A stretch of 64,000 nucleotides of DNA from Tabrizicola piscis (GCF_003940805.1 NZ_CP034328.1:3658001-3722000); one strand, 5' to 3'. Counted from the stretch's first letter, positions 33,591-42,831 are shown. The notes: generated by a model not told the origin, from the sequence alone. Numbers and translations: made by a program.

Positions 33591-33607
33591 TGGGGGTAAA
33601 ACCCCCA
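33591..33607. terminator. Hairpin in a G-rich intergenic repeat
   Basis: TGGGGG (33591-33596), loop TAAAA, CCCCCA (33602-33607), between convergent genes. The preceding CTTTTCCAAATACTCTGGGG context resembles short intergenic repeats I recall from Rhodobacterales genomes. No long U-run. Confidence 0.5.
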
Positions 33608-33702
33608 TCGCGAAGACAAGCGGCGCTCCGCCGCGCAGGCGACCCTCAAGGAATGCGCCTGCCAAGGCGCTCCATCAGAAAACCGCCAGAAATCTGTTGC
33701 TC

Positions 33703-33933
33703 TCAGCGCCCCAGCCGGGCCATACGCCCGCCGCGCCGCTTGGCCAGAAGTGGTGCCCGTGCCGGCAGTTCGGTCATCACGACCGCGCGCTCTTCGTGGC
33801 TCAGCCGGGACCACTGGCTGATCTCGTCGATGGTGCGCAGGCAGCCGACGCAGATCCGCGCCTCGGGGTGGACGACGCACAGCTTGACGCAAGGCGAGGC
33901 GATCTCGTCGCGCTTCCAGACATCGTCCTTCAC
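33703..33933 (-). CDS. DUF1289 protein
   Basis: It has 76 residues starting with GTG at 33933. The family signature is [20 protein letters not shown] then [17 protein letters not shown]: four Cys in a C-x3-C...C-x2-C pattern and a conserved W. Likely a small metal-binding protein; function unknown. It overlaps the ruvX stop by four bases (GTGA) and so is translationally coupled, the last gene of ccmI-ruvX-DUF1289. Confidence 0.88.
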   Translation of the reverse strand: MKDDVWKRDEIASPCVKLCVVHPEARICVGCLRTIDEISQWSRLSHEERAVVMTELPARAPLLAKRRGGRMARLGR

Positions 33934-34424
33934 TCGTCCCGCTCCCCGACCTGTTGCCGCGTCATATGCGCCATCCGGTCCAGCGCGCCTTGGAGGATAT
34001 AGCCCGCCGCCACCTGATCGATCACCTCTTTCCGACGCTTGCGTGACGTATCCGCCTCCAGCAGTGCCCTTTCTGCCGCAACCGTCGACAAACGTTCGTC
34101 CCAGAACCCGATCGGCAGGGGCGTCAGCTTTTCCAGATTGCGCGCAAAGGCCTGCGTCGCCTGCACACGTGGGCCACTCGATCCGTCCATGTTCAACGGC
34201 AGCCCAAGGACAATTCCACAAGCCCCGCGCGCCTCCAGCAGCGCCAGCAGCCGTGCTGCATCCAGCGTGAACTTCTCGCGCCGGATCACCTCGATCGGGG
34301 TCGCGACCTGACGGCGCAGGTCCGACATCGCCACGCCTATGGTCTTGTCCCCAAGGTCAAGCCCCGCAATCGCCCGGTTCGCGGGCAGGGCGGCCAGAAA
34401 GGCGTCCATGTCAGTCAGGATCAC
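33930..34424 (-). CDS. ruvX: YqgF/RuvX-type Holliday-junction resolvase or rRNA-processing nuclease
   Basis: It has 164 residues. The RNase-H-like fold has [16 protein letters not shown] (first catalytic Asp), [29 protein letters not shown] (Glu) and [11 protein letters not shown] (Asp). In E. coli the homolog YqgF is essential and involved in 16S rRNA 5' maturation; resolvase activity is proposed by fold. Overlaps both neighbours by about four bases. Confidence 0.92.
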   Translation of the reverse strand: MILTDMDAFLAALPANRAIAGLDLGDKTIGVAMSDLRRQVATPIEVIRREKFTLDAARLLALLEARGACGIVLGLPLNMDGSSGPRVQATQAFARNLEKLTPLPIGFWDERLSTVAAERALLEADTSRKRRKEVIDQVAAGYILQGALDRMAHMTRQQVGERDE

Positions 34425-35620
34425 GGGTTCAATCCGCTTTCCACCGCGGCCATCCGCAGGAAGGACAGCTCCGCCGGCCGGCCCTCGAACCGCAACATCG
34501 CCTCGTCATAAATCCTCTGCGCGTCGTCCAGCCGTTCCAGCACCGCGAGCGACCGGATCAGCCGCTCCCAATCCTCGACCGACCCGCCGTCGCTGGCCAG
34601 ACGGTCCGACAGTTGCGCCACCATGCCCTCGATCATCGCCTGCCGGTCCTCGGGCGACATCTCTGCCGCCGCCGCCATATCGCCAGCCGAAGGTCCGGCA
34701 GCGCCCGGCAATTCATAGCGGATACCCGCCAGATCGGCGACCATCCCGATGCGTTCCCGGATCGATGCCACCCATGGCGCATTCGGATCGCCATCCTCGG
34801 CCAGCGGTCGCCAGAAGCGAAAGGCCTGGTCAAAGCGGCCACCCTGCAGGAACATCTCCCCCACCAGATAGCGCGCCACTTCGTTCGTCAGGTCCAGCGT
34901 CAGGGCCGCGCGCAATTCTGCCTCGGCCTCGGGCGAGACATAGCCCTGCGCCTCGGCCACCAGCGCCAGCGCACGGTTGGCATGGTCAGCGGCCGTGGCG
35001 TCGGCCCCCAGAACCGTCAGCAACCGCTCCGACGTGATGACAGCCGCGCCAATCTCGCCCGCGCCAAACCGCGACGCGAAGGCCGCGCGCAGCGCCGTGG
35101 CATCCGCTTCCCCGGCCAAACTCGAGCGGAGCGCCGCCAGCGCCGGATCGTCAGTCACGCCAAGCCGCGCCAGTTCTTCGGCCTGGCTGGGCCGCGCCGC
35201 AATCGCGGCATCAAGCCCTGCAAGCCGGGCCTGAAGCGGCAGGTCGGGGTAGCCCGGCGCGCCAAGGCGGTCATAGACAAACACGGACCCGGCCAGCACA
35301 ATGACCGCCGTCAGTCCCAATGCCACCCATGGCATGCCGCCCGGTGCCACGTCATTTCGCGCCATGGCCGCGCCGCCGTCGGCCCGGTCAGCCTCCAGCA
35401 GGCGATATCCCACTTCGCCGCGCAGCCGTGTCGCCTCATCCGCGGTGATCGTGCCACGCGCCAGATCGCGGTCAATCTCGGCCAGCTGGTCCTTGTAGAT
35501 CACGATGTCCGCCGCACCGCGCAGCCCGCGTGTCCCGCCGCGCCGCGCGGCAAGGACAAGGATCGCCAGCACCACTGCGGCCAGCACCACGGCCAGTGCC
35601 CAGAAGCCCGTGTTCGCCAT
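34421..35620 (-). CDS. ccmI: Cytochrome c biogenesis protein CcmI
   Basis: It has 399 residues from the ATG at 35620; an ATG nine codons earlier is possible. Two N-terminal membrane helices (about 5-24 and 94-113) flank a cytoplasmic loop with [20 protein letters not shown] and [19 protein letters not shown] text, the CcmI signature. The periplasmic remainder is TPR-like, ending [20 protein letters not shown]. CcmI delivers apocytochrome c to the haem ligase. It overlaps ruvX (ATGA). Confidence 0.92.
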   Translation of the reverse strand: MANTGFWALAVVLAAVVLAILVLAARRGGTRGLRGAADIVIYKDQLAEIDRDLARGTITADEATRLRGEVGYRLLEADRADGGAAMARNDVAPGGMPWVALGLTAVIVLAGSVFVYDRLGAPGYPDLPLQARLAGLDAAIAARPSQAEELARLGVTDDPALAALRSSLAGEADATALRAAFASRFGAGEIGAAVITSERLLTVLGADATAADHANRALALVAEAQGYVSPEAEAELRAALTLDLTNEVARYLVGEMFLQGGRFDQAFRFWRPLAEDGDPNAPWVASIRERIGMVADLAGIRYELPGAAGPSAGDMAAAAEMSPEDRQAMIEGMVAQLSDRLASDGGSVEDWERLIRSLAVLERLDDAQRIYDEAMLRFEGRPAELSFLRMAAVESGLNP

Positions 35621-35734
35621 GACTTGCCCGATCCCGCCACCCTGCATGCCCGTCACATAGTGGTTCTGCCTGCGCCAAGAAAGGGGCATTCGGCCGCATG
35701 GCCCGCCTCAGACCCACACCCTCGCCCCAGTCCG

Positions 35735-35758
35735 TGCGACACCTTGGCAAATGTCGCA
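35735..35758. promoter_or_regulatory. Palindrome upstream of the sarcosine oxidase operon
   Basis: TGCGACA (35735-35741), 10-base spacer, TGTCGCA (35752-35758), perfect. It lies about 105 bases before soxB in the divergent ccmI-soxB gap. TGTCGC half-sites are known for AraC-type regulators of the ArgR/GbdR kind in Pseudomonas, some of which control betaine and sarcosine catabolism. The match is suggestive only. Confidence 0.5.
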
Positions 35759-35861
35759 AATTTCCCGATTGTGCCGCTCGCGGGTGCGGCTATATCCCGC
35801 AATCGTTCCACACCCACCCTGTCGGCAGACCCGGCACCGTTCAGCCCGTGATGAGGCCCCG

Positions 35862-37109
35862 ATGAAGCGTTATTCGGTTTTCGCCATCGCCCGTGAGGCG
35901 CTGCGCCACCATATGGGCTGGGAACGCGCCTGGGCCTCGCCCGAACCGAAAGCGGCATATGACGCCATCATAGTCGGCGCCGGGGGGCATGGTCTGGCCA
36001 CCGCCTATTACCTTGGCAAGAACCACGGGATCACCAACGTCGCGATCATCGAAAAGGGCTGGCTTGGCGGCGGCAACACCGGGCGCAACACCACGATCAT
36101 TCGGTCGAACTACCTGCAGGACCCTTCCGCCGCGATCTACGAAAAGTCGCGCTCGCTCTATGAGACGCTGTCCCAGGACCTGAACTACAACGTCATGTTC
36201 AGCCCCCGGGGCGTGATGATGCTGGCACAAACGCATCACGAGGTGCGCGGCTACCTCCGCACCCAGCACGCCAACGCCCTGCAAGGCGTGGCGACGGAAT
36301 TCATCTCGCCCGCCCGGGTCAAGGAACTTTGCCCGATCCTGAACATCGACGGCCCGCGCTACCCGGTCCTTGGTGCGCTGTGGCAGGCCCGCGGTGGCAC
36401 CGGGCGGCACGATGCCGTGGCCTGGGGCTATGCCCGCGCCTGCAGCGACATGGGCATGCACATCATCCAGAACTGCGAAGTCAAAGGCGTGCGGTCGGAA
36501 GGTGGCAAGGTCACCGGCGTCGACACCACCAAGGGCTTCATCGGCTGCAAGAAGCTGGGGATGGTCGTCGCCGGCCACTCGGGCCAGCTGGCCGAGATGG
36601 CCGGCTTCCGCCTGCCGATCGAGGCTGTGGCCTTGCAGGCACTGGTCTCCGAACCGATCAAGCCCTGCATGGATGTGGTCGTGATGGCCAACACTGTCCA
36701 CGGCTACATGTCGCAGTCCGACAAGGGCGAGATGGTGATTGGCGGCGGCACCGACGGCTTCAACAACTACACCCAGCGCGGGTCGTTCCACCATATCGAG
36801 GAGACGCTCCGCGCCCTCGTCGAAACCTTCCCGATGCTCTCCCGCCTGAAGATGCTGCGCCAATGGGGCGGGATCGTCGACATGACCGGCGACCGCTCCC
36901 CCCTGATCTCCAAGACGCCCCTTGGCAATTGCTTCATTAACTGCGGCTGGGGTACGGGCGGCTTCAAGGCGATCCCCGGCTCCGGCTGGGCGATGGCCGA
37001 CCTGATAGCAAGGGGCGAACCCGGCCCCTTGGCCGAGGCGTTCAACATGTGGCGCTTCAAGGAAGGTCAGTTCATCGATGAGTCAGTGGCGGCCGGGGTA
37101 GCGCACTGA
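35862..37109 (+). CDS. soxB: Heterotetrameric sarcosine oxidase, beta subunit
   Basis: It has 415 residues from the ATG at 35862, the usual length. The FAD/dinucleotide motif IIVGAGGHGLATAYYL is at residues 36-51. NTGRNTTIIRSNYLQDPSAA and GGTGRHDAVAWGYAR follow; the His in RHD corresponds to the residue that carries covalent FMN in known enzymes. The complex oxidatively demethylates sarcosine to glycine, passing the one-carbon unit to tetrahydrofolate. First gene of the sox operon. Confidence 0.95.
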   Translation: MKRYSVFAIAREALRHHMGWERAWASPEPKAAYDAIIVGAGGHGLATAYYLGKNHGITNVAIIEKGWLGGGNTGRNTTIIRSNYLQDPSAAIYEKSRSLYETLSQDLNYNVMFSPRGVMMLAQTHHEVRGYLRTQHANALQGVATEFISPARVKELCPILNIDGPRYPVLGALWQARGGTGRHDAVAWGYARACSDMGMHIIQNCEVKGVRSEGGKVTGVDTTKGFIGCKKLGMVVAGHSGQLAEMAGFRLPIEAVALQALVSEPIKPCMDVVVMANTVHGYMSQSDKGEMVIGGGTDGFNNYTQRGSFHHIEETLRALVETFPMLSRLKMLRQWGGIVDMTGDRSPLISKTPLGNCFINCGWGTGGFKAIPGSGWAMADLIARGEPGPLAEAFNMWRFKEGQFIDESVAAGVAH

Positions 37110-37182
37110 TGGGCGGCTTTGGGAACCAGATGGCGAACGGGTGCGTTGCCTATGCAGAGTTTAATCTGCAGGAGACATCCAA

Positions 37183-37638
37183 ATGTCAGATCAATACACC
37201 CCACCCGGTTCCGCTTCACCCGTATCCGGCGTTGCGCCGGGCGCCCCGCGGGACGAATACACCCGCACGAGCGTTCATGTCGAATCGCCTGCCGAACGGC
37301 GTCCAAGTTCAGGCGGTGGCTTCGGCACCGGCCTTCTCGTCGCCGCTGTCTTCGTCGTTGTGGCCCTTCTGGCCTATGCGATCTTTGCAGGACGTGATGG
37401 CGAGTCCGTCGTCCCGACTTCCTCGCCGGATGTCAGCATTGAAAACAACAACGCCCCGGCAGCAGACGCGCCCGCGCCCGCCCCGGATGCAGCCGCCCCG
37501 GCTGACACTGCCCCTGCGCCTGACGCAGCAGCACCAGACGCTGTTGTGCCCGACACTGGTACGGTTGATCCCGTCGCACCTGCGCCCGATGCCGCACCAG
37601 CGCCTGATGCAGCACCCGTGGCCCCTGCCAACCCCTAA
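37183..37638 (+). CDS. Pro/Ala-rich single-pass membrane protein inside the sox operon
   Basis: It has 151 residues with GGAG before the ATG. The Arg-containing cytoplasmic N-terminus (1-46) leads to a single membrane helix (about 48-68, GLLVAAVFVVVALLAYAIFA), then a low-complexity tail of about 80 residues made of Ala, Pro and Asp (DAAPAPDAAP-type repeats). The tail would span the periplasm and resembles that of envelope-spacer proteins. No family recognised. It stands between soxB and soxD, where sarcosine oxidase operons normally have no such gene, and is followed by a strong terminator-like hairpin. Confidence 0.72.
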   Translation: MSDQYTPPGSASPVSGVAPGAPRDEYTRTSVHVESPAERRPSSGGGFGTGLLVAAVFVVVALLAYAIFAGRDGESVVPTSSPDVSIENNNAPAADAPAPAPDAAAPADTAPAPDAAAPDAVVPDTGTVDPVAPAPDAAPAPDAAPVAPANP

Positions 37639-37672
37639 GGCAGCGGTACCCCACACCTTTGACACTGCCTAT

Positions 37673-37704
37673 GGCGGGCACCTCCGGGTGCCCGCCTTCG
37701 TTTT
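37673..37704 (+). terminator. Strong terminator-like hairpin before soxD
   Basis: GGCGGGCACC (37673-37682) pairs perfectly with GGTGCCCGCC (37687-37696) around TCCG, followed by TTCGTTTT. A ten-base GC-rich stem with a short T-tract is a standard intrinsic terminator. It is 30 bases before the soxD start and 34 bases after the preceding stop, so it could cut or attenuate the sox transcript. Confidence 0.8.
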
Positions 37705-37719
37705 GCCCGCCTTCGTTTG
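37690..37719 (+). repeat. Tandem copy of the terminator 3' arm
   Basis: GCCCGCCTTCGTTTT (37690-37704) is repeated directly as GCCCGCCTTCGTTTG (37705-37719). The 5' arm GGCGGGC could therefore pair with either copy, giving two mutually exclusive hairpins, the second ending close to the soxD ribosome site. Confidence 0.6.
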
Positions 37720-37734
37720 TTCCGGAGACCGCAC

Positions 37735-38070
37735 ATGCTGATCCTTGAATGTCCCTGCTGCGGTATCATGGCCGACGAGACCGAACTTTCCCCCGGCTAT
37801 GAGGCACACCTGAAACGCTTCGGCCCCGGAGCCTCGCCGGAGGAGTTCGAGGCCTACATGTTCGCCCGCAAGAACCCCAAGGGCGTGCATTTTGAACGCT
37901 GGCGCCACAGCTATGGCTGCGGCAAGTGGTTCCTTGCCGCCCGCTGCACCGCCACGCTGGAAGTCTTCGGCACCTACCCGGCACAGGTATCCGAACCGCC
38001 CCCCGACATCATCGCCAAGATCAAGGCCCGACGTCCTGACTGGCAACCCGACGGAAAGGGCATGAAATGA
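37735..38070 (+). CDS. soxD: Sarcosine oxidase, delta subunit
   Basis: It has 111 residues with GGAG upstream. The zinc site of the family is intact: Cys6 and Cys9 in ECPCCG, His58 and Cys62 in WRHSYGCGKWF. The delta subunit is structural. Its stop overlaps the soxA start (ATGA). The start is just downstream of a terminator-like hairpin. Confidence 0.94.
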   Translation: MLILECPCCGIMADETELSPGYEAHLKRFGPGASPEEFEAYMFARKNPKGVHFERWRHSYGCGKWFLAARCTATLEVFGTYPAQVSEPPPDIIAKIKARRPDWQPDGKGMK

Positions 38071-41042
38071 GCACCCGTCTTTCCAAGGGCGGCCGCCTGA
38101 TCGACCGGAGTGCCGCAGTCGAATTCACCTTCAACGGCAAGCGCCTGCGCGGCTACCACGGCGATACCCTTGCCGCGGCCCTTCTGGCCAATGACCAGAT
38201 GCTGGTCGGGCGCAGCTTCAAATATCACCGCCCTCGCGGCATCGTCGCCTCGGGCCCGGAAGAGCCGAACGCGCTGGTCAATCTTGGGTCCGGTGCCCGG
38301 CTGGAACCGAACCAGCGCACCACCACGACCGAACTGTTCGACGGGCTGGAGGCGACCAGCCAGAACCACTGGCCATCGCTCGAATTCGACGTGGGCGTGG
38401 TGAACAACTACGCCGCCCGTTTCCTGCCCGCCGGGTTTTACTACAAGACCTTCATCCACCCGCGCCCGTTCTGGAAGCATGTCTTCGAACCGATCATCCG
38501 CCGCTCGGCCGGTCTTGGCAAAGCGCCCACGGAGAGCGACGTTGACCGCTATGAACAGGCCTATGCCTTCTGCGACGTGCTGGTCATCGGGGGCGGTGTG
38601 GCGGGCCTTCTGGCCGTCAAAGCCGCAGCCGACGCGGGCCAGCGAGTGATCCTTCTGGAACAGACCCCGACGCTTGGCGGCCGCACCCCGGTTGACGAGG
38701 GTGAGGTGCAGGGCAAACCCGTTCAAGTCTGGCTTGACGCGGTCGAGGCTGACCTGCGCGCCCGCGACAATGTGACGATCCGCACCCGAACCTGCGGCTT
38801 TGGTGTCTATGACCACGGCTATGTACTGGCCGATGAACACCTGTCCGACCATACCCCCGGCGACGGCCGTCCGCGTCAGCGGCTGTGGCGCATCCGGGCC
38901 GGCCATATCATAGCTGCCACAGGTGCCATCGAACGCCCGCTGTCCTTTGCCGGGAACGACGTCCCGGGCGTCATGCTGGCCTCGGCGGTGCGCGACTATG
39001 TCACCAACTACGCCGTGTCGCCCGGTGACCGCACCGTCGTGGTAACCAACAACGACAGCGCCTATCTGACCGCGCTTGCGCTCAAGGCCGCGGGGCTGGA
39101 CGTTCCCGCCATTCTTGACGCCCGCGAGACCGCCACTGGCGCCTTGCCCGAGGCGGCACGGGCCGCAGGCATCCGCGTGCTGACGGGTCGCGCCATCGCT
39201 TCGGTCAAAGGCGGCAAGCGTGTGACCGGCGTCACCATCTGCGCGCAGGCGGGCGAGGGGGCCGTGCTTGAGACGATCTCCTGCGAGGCCGTTGCCATGT
39301 CTGGCGGCTGGTCCCCCGTCGTGCATCTGTGGAGCCACTGTGGCGGCAAGCTTACCTGGGATGACACGATCTCGGCCTTCGTCCCCGATCCTGCACGCCC
39401 GCCCGTGAACCACGATGGCAGCGCCATGGTTTCGTGCGTCGGCGCTGCTGCGGGCCAGCTAGCGCTAATGTCGATTGCATCTGTCGGGAATGCCAAGACC
39501 AAAACAGCCAAGTCTGCGGCCAAGCCGGAGGACAGCGTCGTCATCCCGCCGGTCTGGGTCATGCCGCAGGGGGCACCGATCAGCCTGCGCTCCAAGATGT
39601 GGCTGGACTACCAGAACGACGTCAAGGTCTCCGACGTCCAGCTTGCCGCGCGTGAGGGCTATCAATCGGTCGAACATACCAAACGCTATACCACGCTTGG
39701 CATGGCGACGGATCAGGGTAAACTCAGCAATATCAACGGACTCGCCGTGCTTGCTGATGCGTTGGGTCAAGAGATTCCCCAAGTGGGAACCACCACTTTC
39801 CGTCCGCCCTACACGCCCGTCACCCTCGGCACGCTGGCGGGTGAGGCGCGGGGTGACATTTTCCAGCCGCTCCGCCGGACACCGATGCATGAAGCGCACG
39901 AACGGTCAGGTGCCTATTTCGAACCCGTCGGCCTTTGGCGCCGCCCCTACTGCTTCCCCCGGGCAGGGGAGACCCACGAACAGGCCGTCCACCGTGAGGT
40001 TCTGAACACAAGGTCAAACCTTGGCCTGCTTGACGCCTCAACCCTTGGCAAGATCATCGTCAAGGGCCCGGACGCCGGACGCTTCCTCGACATGCTTTAT
40101 ACCGGCGTGATGAGCACGCTTCCGGTTGGCAAATGCCGCTATGGCCTGATGTGCAACGAACAGGGCTTCCTATCCGATGACGGCGTGGTCGCAAGGATCG
40201 ACGAAGACACCTGGCTGTGCCACACCACATCAGGCGGCGCTGACCGGATCCACGCGTGGATGGAAGACTGGCTTCAGTGCGAATGGTGGGATTGGCAGGT
40301 CTACACGGCCAATGTCACCGAACAATATGCCCAGGTCGCCGTCGTCGGCCCCAACGCCAGAAAGCTGCTGCAAGCCCTTGGCGGCATGGATGTATCCAGG
40401 GAAGCGCTCCCTTTCATGCAGTGGAAGGACGGCACTCTGGGCGGCTTCCCGGTGCGGGTCTACCGGATCAGCTTCTCGGGTGAGCTTTCCTACGAAATCG
40501 CCATCCCCGCCAGCCATGGCGCCGCCTTCTGGGCCGCCTGCATGGCGGCGGGGCAGTCCCTTGGCGCAATGCCCTACGGGACCGAAGCGCTGCATGTGAT
40601 GCGGGCTGAAAAGGGCTTCATCATGATCGGGGACGAAACGGATGGCACCGTCATTCCGCAAGACCTTGGCCTTGACTGGGCAATCTCGAAAAAGAAGGCG
40701 GATTTCCTGGGCAAGCGCGGTCAGGAACGCAGCTTCCTTGCCAGCCCGGACCGCTGGAAACTTGTGGGCTTCGAAACGCTTGACGGGTCGGTCATTCCCG
40801 ATGGAGCCTATGTGATTGCCGACGGGGTCAACGCGAACGGCCAGCGCAACACCCAAGGGCGGGTCACCTCGACCTACCACTCGCCCACCTTGAACCGCGG
40901 CATCGCGATGGGCCTCTTGAAACACGGCCCCGACCGGATGGGCGAGGTGGTGGAGTTCAACACCGTCGCAGGCGGCACGGTGAAGGCGCGGGTGCGCGAC
41001 ACGGTTTTCTACGACAAGGATGGGGAAAAGCAGAATGTCTGA
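38067..41042 (+). CDS. soxA: Sarcosine oxidase, alpha subunit
   Basis: It has 991 residues, the full family length. The N-terminal domain has FNGKRLRGYHGDTLAAALLA, then an NAD+-binding domain from about residue 170 (VLVIGGGVAGLLAVKAA), followed by GGKLTWDD and the Cys-containing middle part. The C-terminal 380 residues are GcvT-like (YGLMCNEQGFLSDDGVVARI) and carry the folate site that takes the methyl-derived formaldehyde. Coupled to soxD at the start and overlapping soxG at the end. Confidence 0.96.
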   Translation: MSTRLSKGGRLIDRSAAVEFTFNGKRLRGYHGDTLAAALLANDQMLVGRSFKYHRPRGIVASGPEEPNALVNLGSGARLEPNQRTTTTELFDGLEATSQNHWPSLEFDVGVVNNYAARFLPAGFYYKTFIHPRPFWKHVFEPIIRRSAGLGKAPTESDVDRYEQAYAFCDVLVIGGGVAGLLAVKAAADAGQRVILLEQTPTLGGRTPVDEGEVQGKPVQVWLDAVEADLRARDNVTIRTRTCGFGVYDHGYVLADEHLSDHTPGDGRPRQRLWRIRAGHIIAATGAIERPLSFAGNDVPGVMLASAVRDYVTNYAVSPGDRTVVVTNNDSAYLTALALKAAGLDVPAILDARETATGALPEAARAAGIRVLTGRAIASVKGGKRVTGVTICAQAGEGAVLETISCEAVAMSGGWSPVVHLWSHCGGKLTWDDTISAFVPDPARPPVNHDGSAMVSCVGAAAGQLALMSIASVGNAKTKTAKSAAKPEDSVVIPPVWVMPQGAPISLRSKMWLDYQNDVKVSDVQLAAREGYQSVEHTKRYTTLGMATDQGKLSNINGLAVLADALGQEIPQVGTTTFRPPYTPVTLGTLAGEARGDIFQPLRRTPMHEAHERSGAYFEPVGLWRRPYCFPRAGETHEQAVHREVLNTRSNLGLLDASTLGKIIVKGPDAGRFLDMLYTGVMSTLPVGKCRYGLMCNEQGFLSDDGVVARIDEDTWLCHTTSGGADRIHAWMEDWLQCEWWDWQVYTANVTEQYAQVAVVGPNARKLLQALGGMDVSREALPFMQWKDGTLGGFPVRVYRISFSGELSYEIAIPASHGAAFWAACMAAGQSLGAMPYGTEALHVMRAEKGFIMIGDETDGTVIPQDLGLDWAISKKKADFLGKRGQERSFLASPDRWKLVGFETLDGSVIPDGAYVIADGVNANGQRNTQGRVTSTYHSPTLNRGIAMGLLKHGPDRMGEVVEFNTVAGGTVKARVRDTVFYDKDGEKQNV

Positions 41043-41565
41043 TCCAGTATCCGCCCTTGGCGGCGCGCATTTTGCAGGCGCTGCGACCGTCCGCGAAATC
41101 GGCCCGCTGGGCATGATCACCTTGCGGGGCAAGGGCTTGAAGGGGCTCGACAAGGCGGTGAAAGCGGCCGTTGGCACCAAGGTTCCGGCGCAGCGCCGGA
41201 TCGAGGTTGCCGGTGCCAACGCCTGCGCCTGGATGAGCCCGGACGAATATCTGCTGATCCTGCCCTACGACAAGGTCGCCAAGGCGATGGAAGACATTGG
41301 CAAGGGGTTGGCTGAACAGCACCATCTGTGCGTTGATGTGTCTGACGCCCGTGCGGTATTCAGGATCGAAGGACCCGAAGCTGTCGAGGTTCTCCGCAAG
41401 CTTGTCCCGGTCGACCTTGACCGGCTGGATGCGGGCGAGATGCGCCGGTCGCGCGCAGCGCAGGTGGCCTGCGCCCTTTGGCGCGACGATGCCGGATTCA
41501 CGCTGGTCGCGTTCAGATCCGTCGCGCGGTATGTCTTTGATCTCCTTGCAAATGCCGCCCGCTAA
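41035..41565 (+). CDS. soxG: Sarcosine oxidase, gamma subunit
   Basis: It has 176 residues from the ATG at 41035, which overlaps the soxA stop by eight bases. The family pattern is VREIGPLGMITLRGK, ACAWMSPDEYLLILP, CVDVSDARAVFRIEGPEAVE and DAGEMRRSRAAQVACALWR. Completes the B-D-A-G set. A small hairpin (41588-41610) follows the stop. Confidence 0.93.
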   Translation: MSDPVSALGGAHFAGAATVREIGPLGMITLRGKGLKGLDKAVKAAVGTKVPAQRRIEVAGANACAWMSPDEYLLILPYDKVAKAMEDIGKGLAEQHHLCVDVSDARAVFRIEGPEAVEVLRKLVPVDLDRLDAGEMRRSRAAQVACALWRDDAGFTLVAFRSVARYVFDLLANAAR

Positions 41566-41587
41566 AGGGCACGCGCTGCCTTGACAT

Positions 41588-41610
41588 GGATGGTGGTCCT
41601 GTCACCATCC
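41588..41610. terminator. Hairpin after soxG
   Basis: GGATGGTG (41588-41595), loop GTCCTGT, CACCATCC (41603-41610), perfect stem, no U-tract. TTGACA just before it (41581-41586) could be a -35 box for the next gene, but the matching -10 is poor. Terminator of sox or promoter-overlapping site; not decided. Confidence 0.4.
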
Positions 41611-41638
41611 CGCGCATGGCTCTGAACAAAAGGTAATC

Positions 41639-42058
41639 ATGCGTATTGCAGCAGCACTGGGCCTTGCGGCCTTGACGGTCTTTGGCACGGTCTCTGGGGT
41701 GTCGGCAAAGGTAACCCAGTATGAGTGTCGCTTTGAGGAAAGCCGCGCGCGGGGTGGTGGCTGGGTGCCCTCGGTCGTCTATCTCATCTCGAATGAGGAA
41801 ACCGGTGAATTGCTGGTCTACGATCCGCTGATCGAGCATTTCTACGGCAAGCCGATCGCCGCAGAACTGACCAGCGAAACCAGGGTACGCAAAACATTCT
41901 CCTGGGATATCACTGCCCGCAACAACGGGCAGGCGCCGCGCTTCTTTTACACCCTGTCCTACTTCACCAATGGAAAGCCCGCCAAGCTGCGCGCGCATCC
42001 GGGCGGTTATGACAACACCTTCAGCGGTGAGGGTCGCTGCACGGTGTCGGCCAAGTGA
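41639..42058 (+). CDS. Secreted protein of unknown function
   Basis: It has 139 residues. A signal peptide (residues 1-23, ending VSGVSA) is followed by a small mixed alpha/beta domain with two Cys (one in QYECRFEES and one near the end in EGRCTVSAK) that could form a disulfide. It has a basic, Gly-rich centre. No family recognised. It follows the sox operon on the same strand but with a 73-base gap and its own hairpin. Confidence 0.75.
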   Translation: MRIAAALGLAALTVFGTVSGVSAKVTQYECRFEESRARGGGWVPSVVYLISNEETGELLVYDPLIEHFYGKPIAAELTSETRVRKTFSWDITARNNGQAPRFFYTLSYFTNGKPAKLRAHPGGYDNTFSGEGRCTVSAK

Positions 42059-42086
42059 ATTACCGCCGACACTGACGCGCCTGCCC

Positions 42087-42116
42087 TTGACCCATGGCGC
42101 CCCCGGCCCCTATCTG
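42087..42116 (+). promoter_or_regulatory. Candidate sigma-70-type promoter of the superoxide dismutase gene
   Basis: TTGACC (42087-42092) and TATCTG (42111-42116) with an 18-base spacer, 37 bases before the sod start. Confidence 0.45.
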
Positions 42117-42152
42117 CTGTATATCCCCAAACATCCCCGAAAGGATAAGCCA

Positions 42153-42755
42153 ATGGCCTTCACCCTTCCCGATCTTCCCTATGCACATGATGCCCTGGCC
42201 GCCCTCGGCATGTCGAAGGAGACGCTGGAGTATCACCACGACCTGCACCACAAGGCCTATGTGGATAACGGGAACAAGCTGATTGCCGGCACCGAGTGGG
42301 AAACCAAATCGCTCGATGACATCGTGCGCGGCACCTATCAGGCCGGGGCCGTCGCCCAGAACGGCATCTTCAACAACGCCAGCCAGCACTGGAACCACAA
42401 CCTGTTTTGGGAAGTGATGGGTCCGGGTGAGGCGAAGAAGATGCCCGGCGCGCTGGAAAAGGCGCTGGTTGACGCGTTTGGGTCGGTCCAGAAGTTCAAG
42501 GACGACTTCGCCGCCGCAGGGGCCGGGCAATTCGGCTCGGGCTGGGCCTGGCTGGTCAAGGACAAGGACGGCAGCCTCAAGGTCACCAAGACCGAAAACG
42601 GCGTGAACCCGCTGTGCTTTGGCCAGACGGCCCTTCTGGGCTGCGACGTGTGGGAGCACAGCTACTACATCGACTTCCGCAACAAGCGCCCGGCCTATCT
42701 TGCCAACTTCCTTGAAAAGCTGGTGAACTGGGAAGCTGTGGCGGCCAAGCTGTAA
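42153..42755 (+). CDS. sodB: Superoxide dismutase, iron type
   Basis: It has 200 residues from the ATG at 42153. The metal ligands are His in EYHHDLHHKAY, His in ASQHWNHNLFW, and Asp and His in DVWEHSYYIDF. The Gln in NNASQHWNH, together with AGAGQFGSGWAWL, marks the iron rather than the manganese type. Cytosolic enzyme that dismutates superoxide. Sarcosine oxidase upstream generates H2O2, though a functional link is only conjecture. A strong terminator follows. Confidence 0.94.
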   Translation: MAFTLPDLPYAHDALAALGMSKETLEYHHDLHHKAYVDNGNKLIAGTEWETKSLDDIVRGTYQAGAVAQNGIFNNASQHWNHNLFWEVMGPGEAKKMPGALEKALVDAFGSVQKFKDDFAAAGAGQFGSGWAWLVKDKDGSLKVTKTENGVNPLCFGQTALLGCDVWEHSYYIDFRNKRPAYLANFLEKLVNWEAVAAKL

Positions 42756-42778
42756 GCTCACTTCGCCAAGACCATTCA

Positions 42779-42806
42779 GACCCGCCAGATGTCATTCTGG
42801 CGGGTC
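42779..42806 (+). terminator. Strong terminator after sodB
   Basis: GACCCGCCAGA (42779-42789) pairs perfectly with TCTGGCGGGTC (42796-42806) around TGTCAT: an 11-base stem. It lies between the sodB stop and the convergent GT25-like gene, so it serves both directions. Confidence 0.82.
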
Positions 42807-42831
42807 AATCCATACTGCGCTTTCCTAGTAT

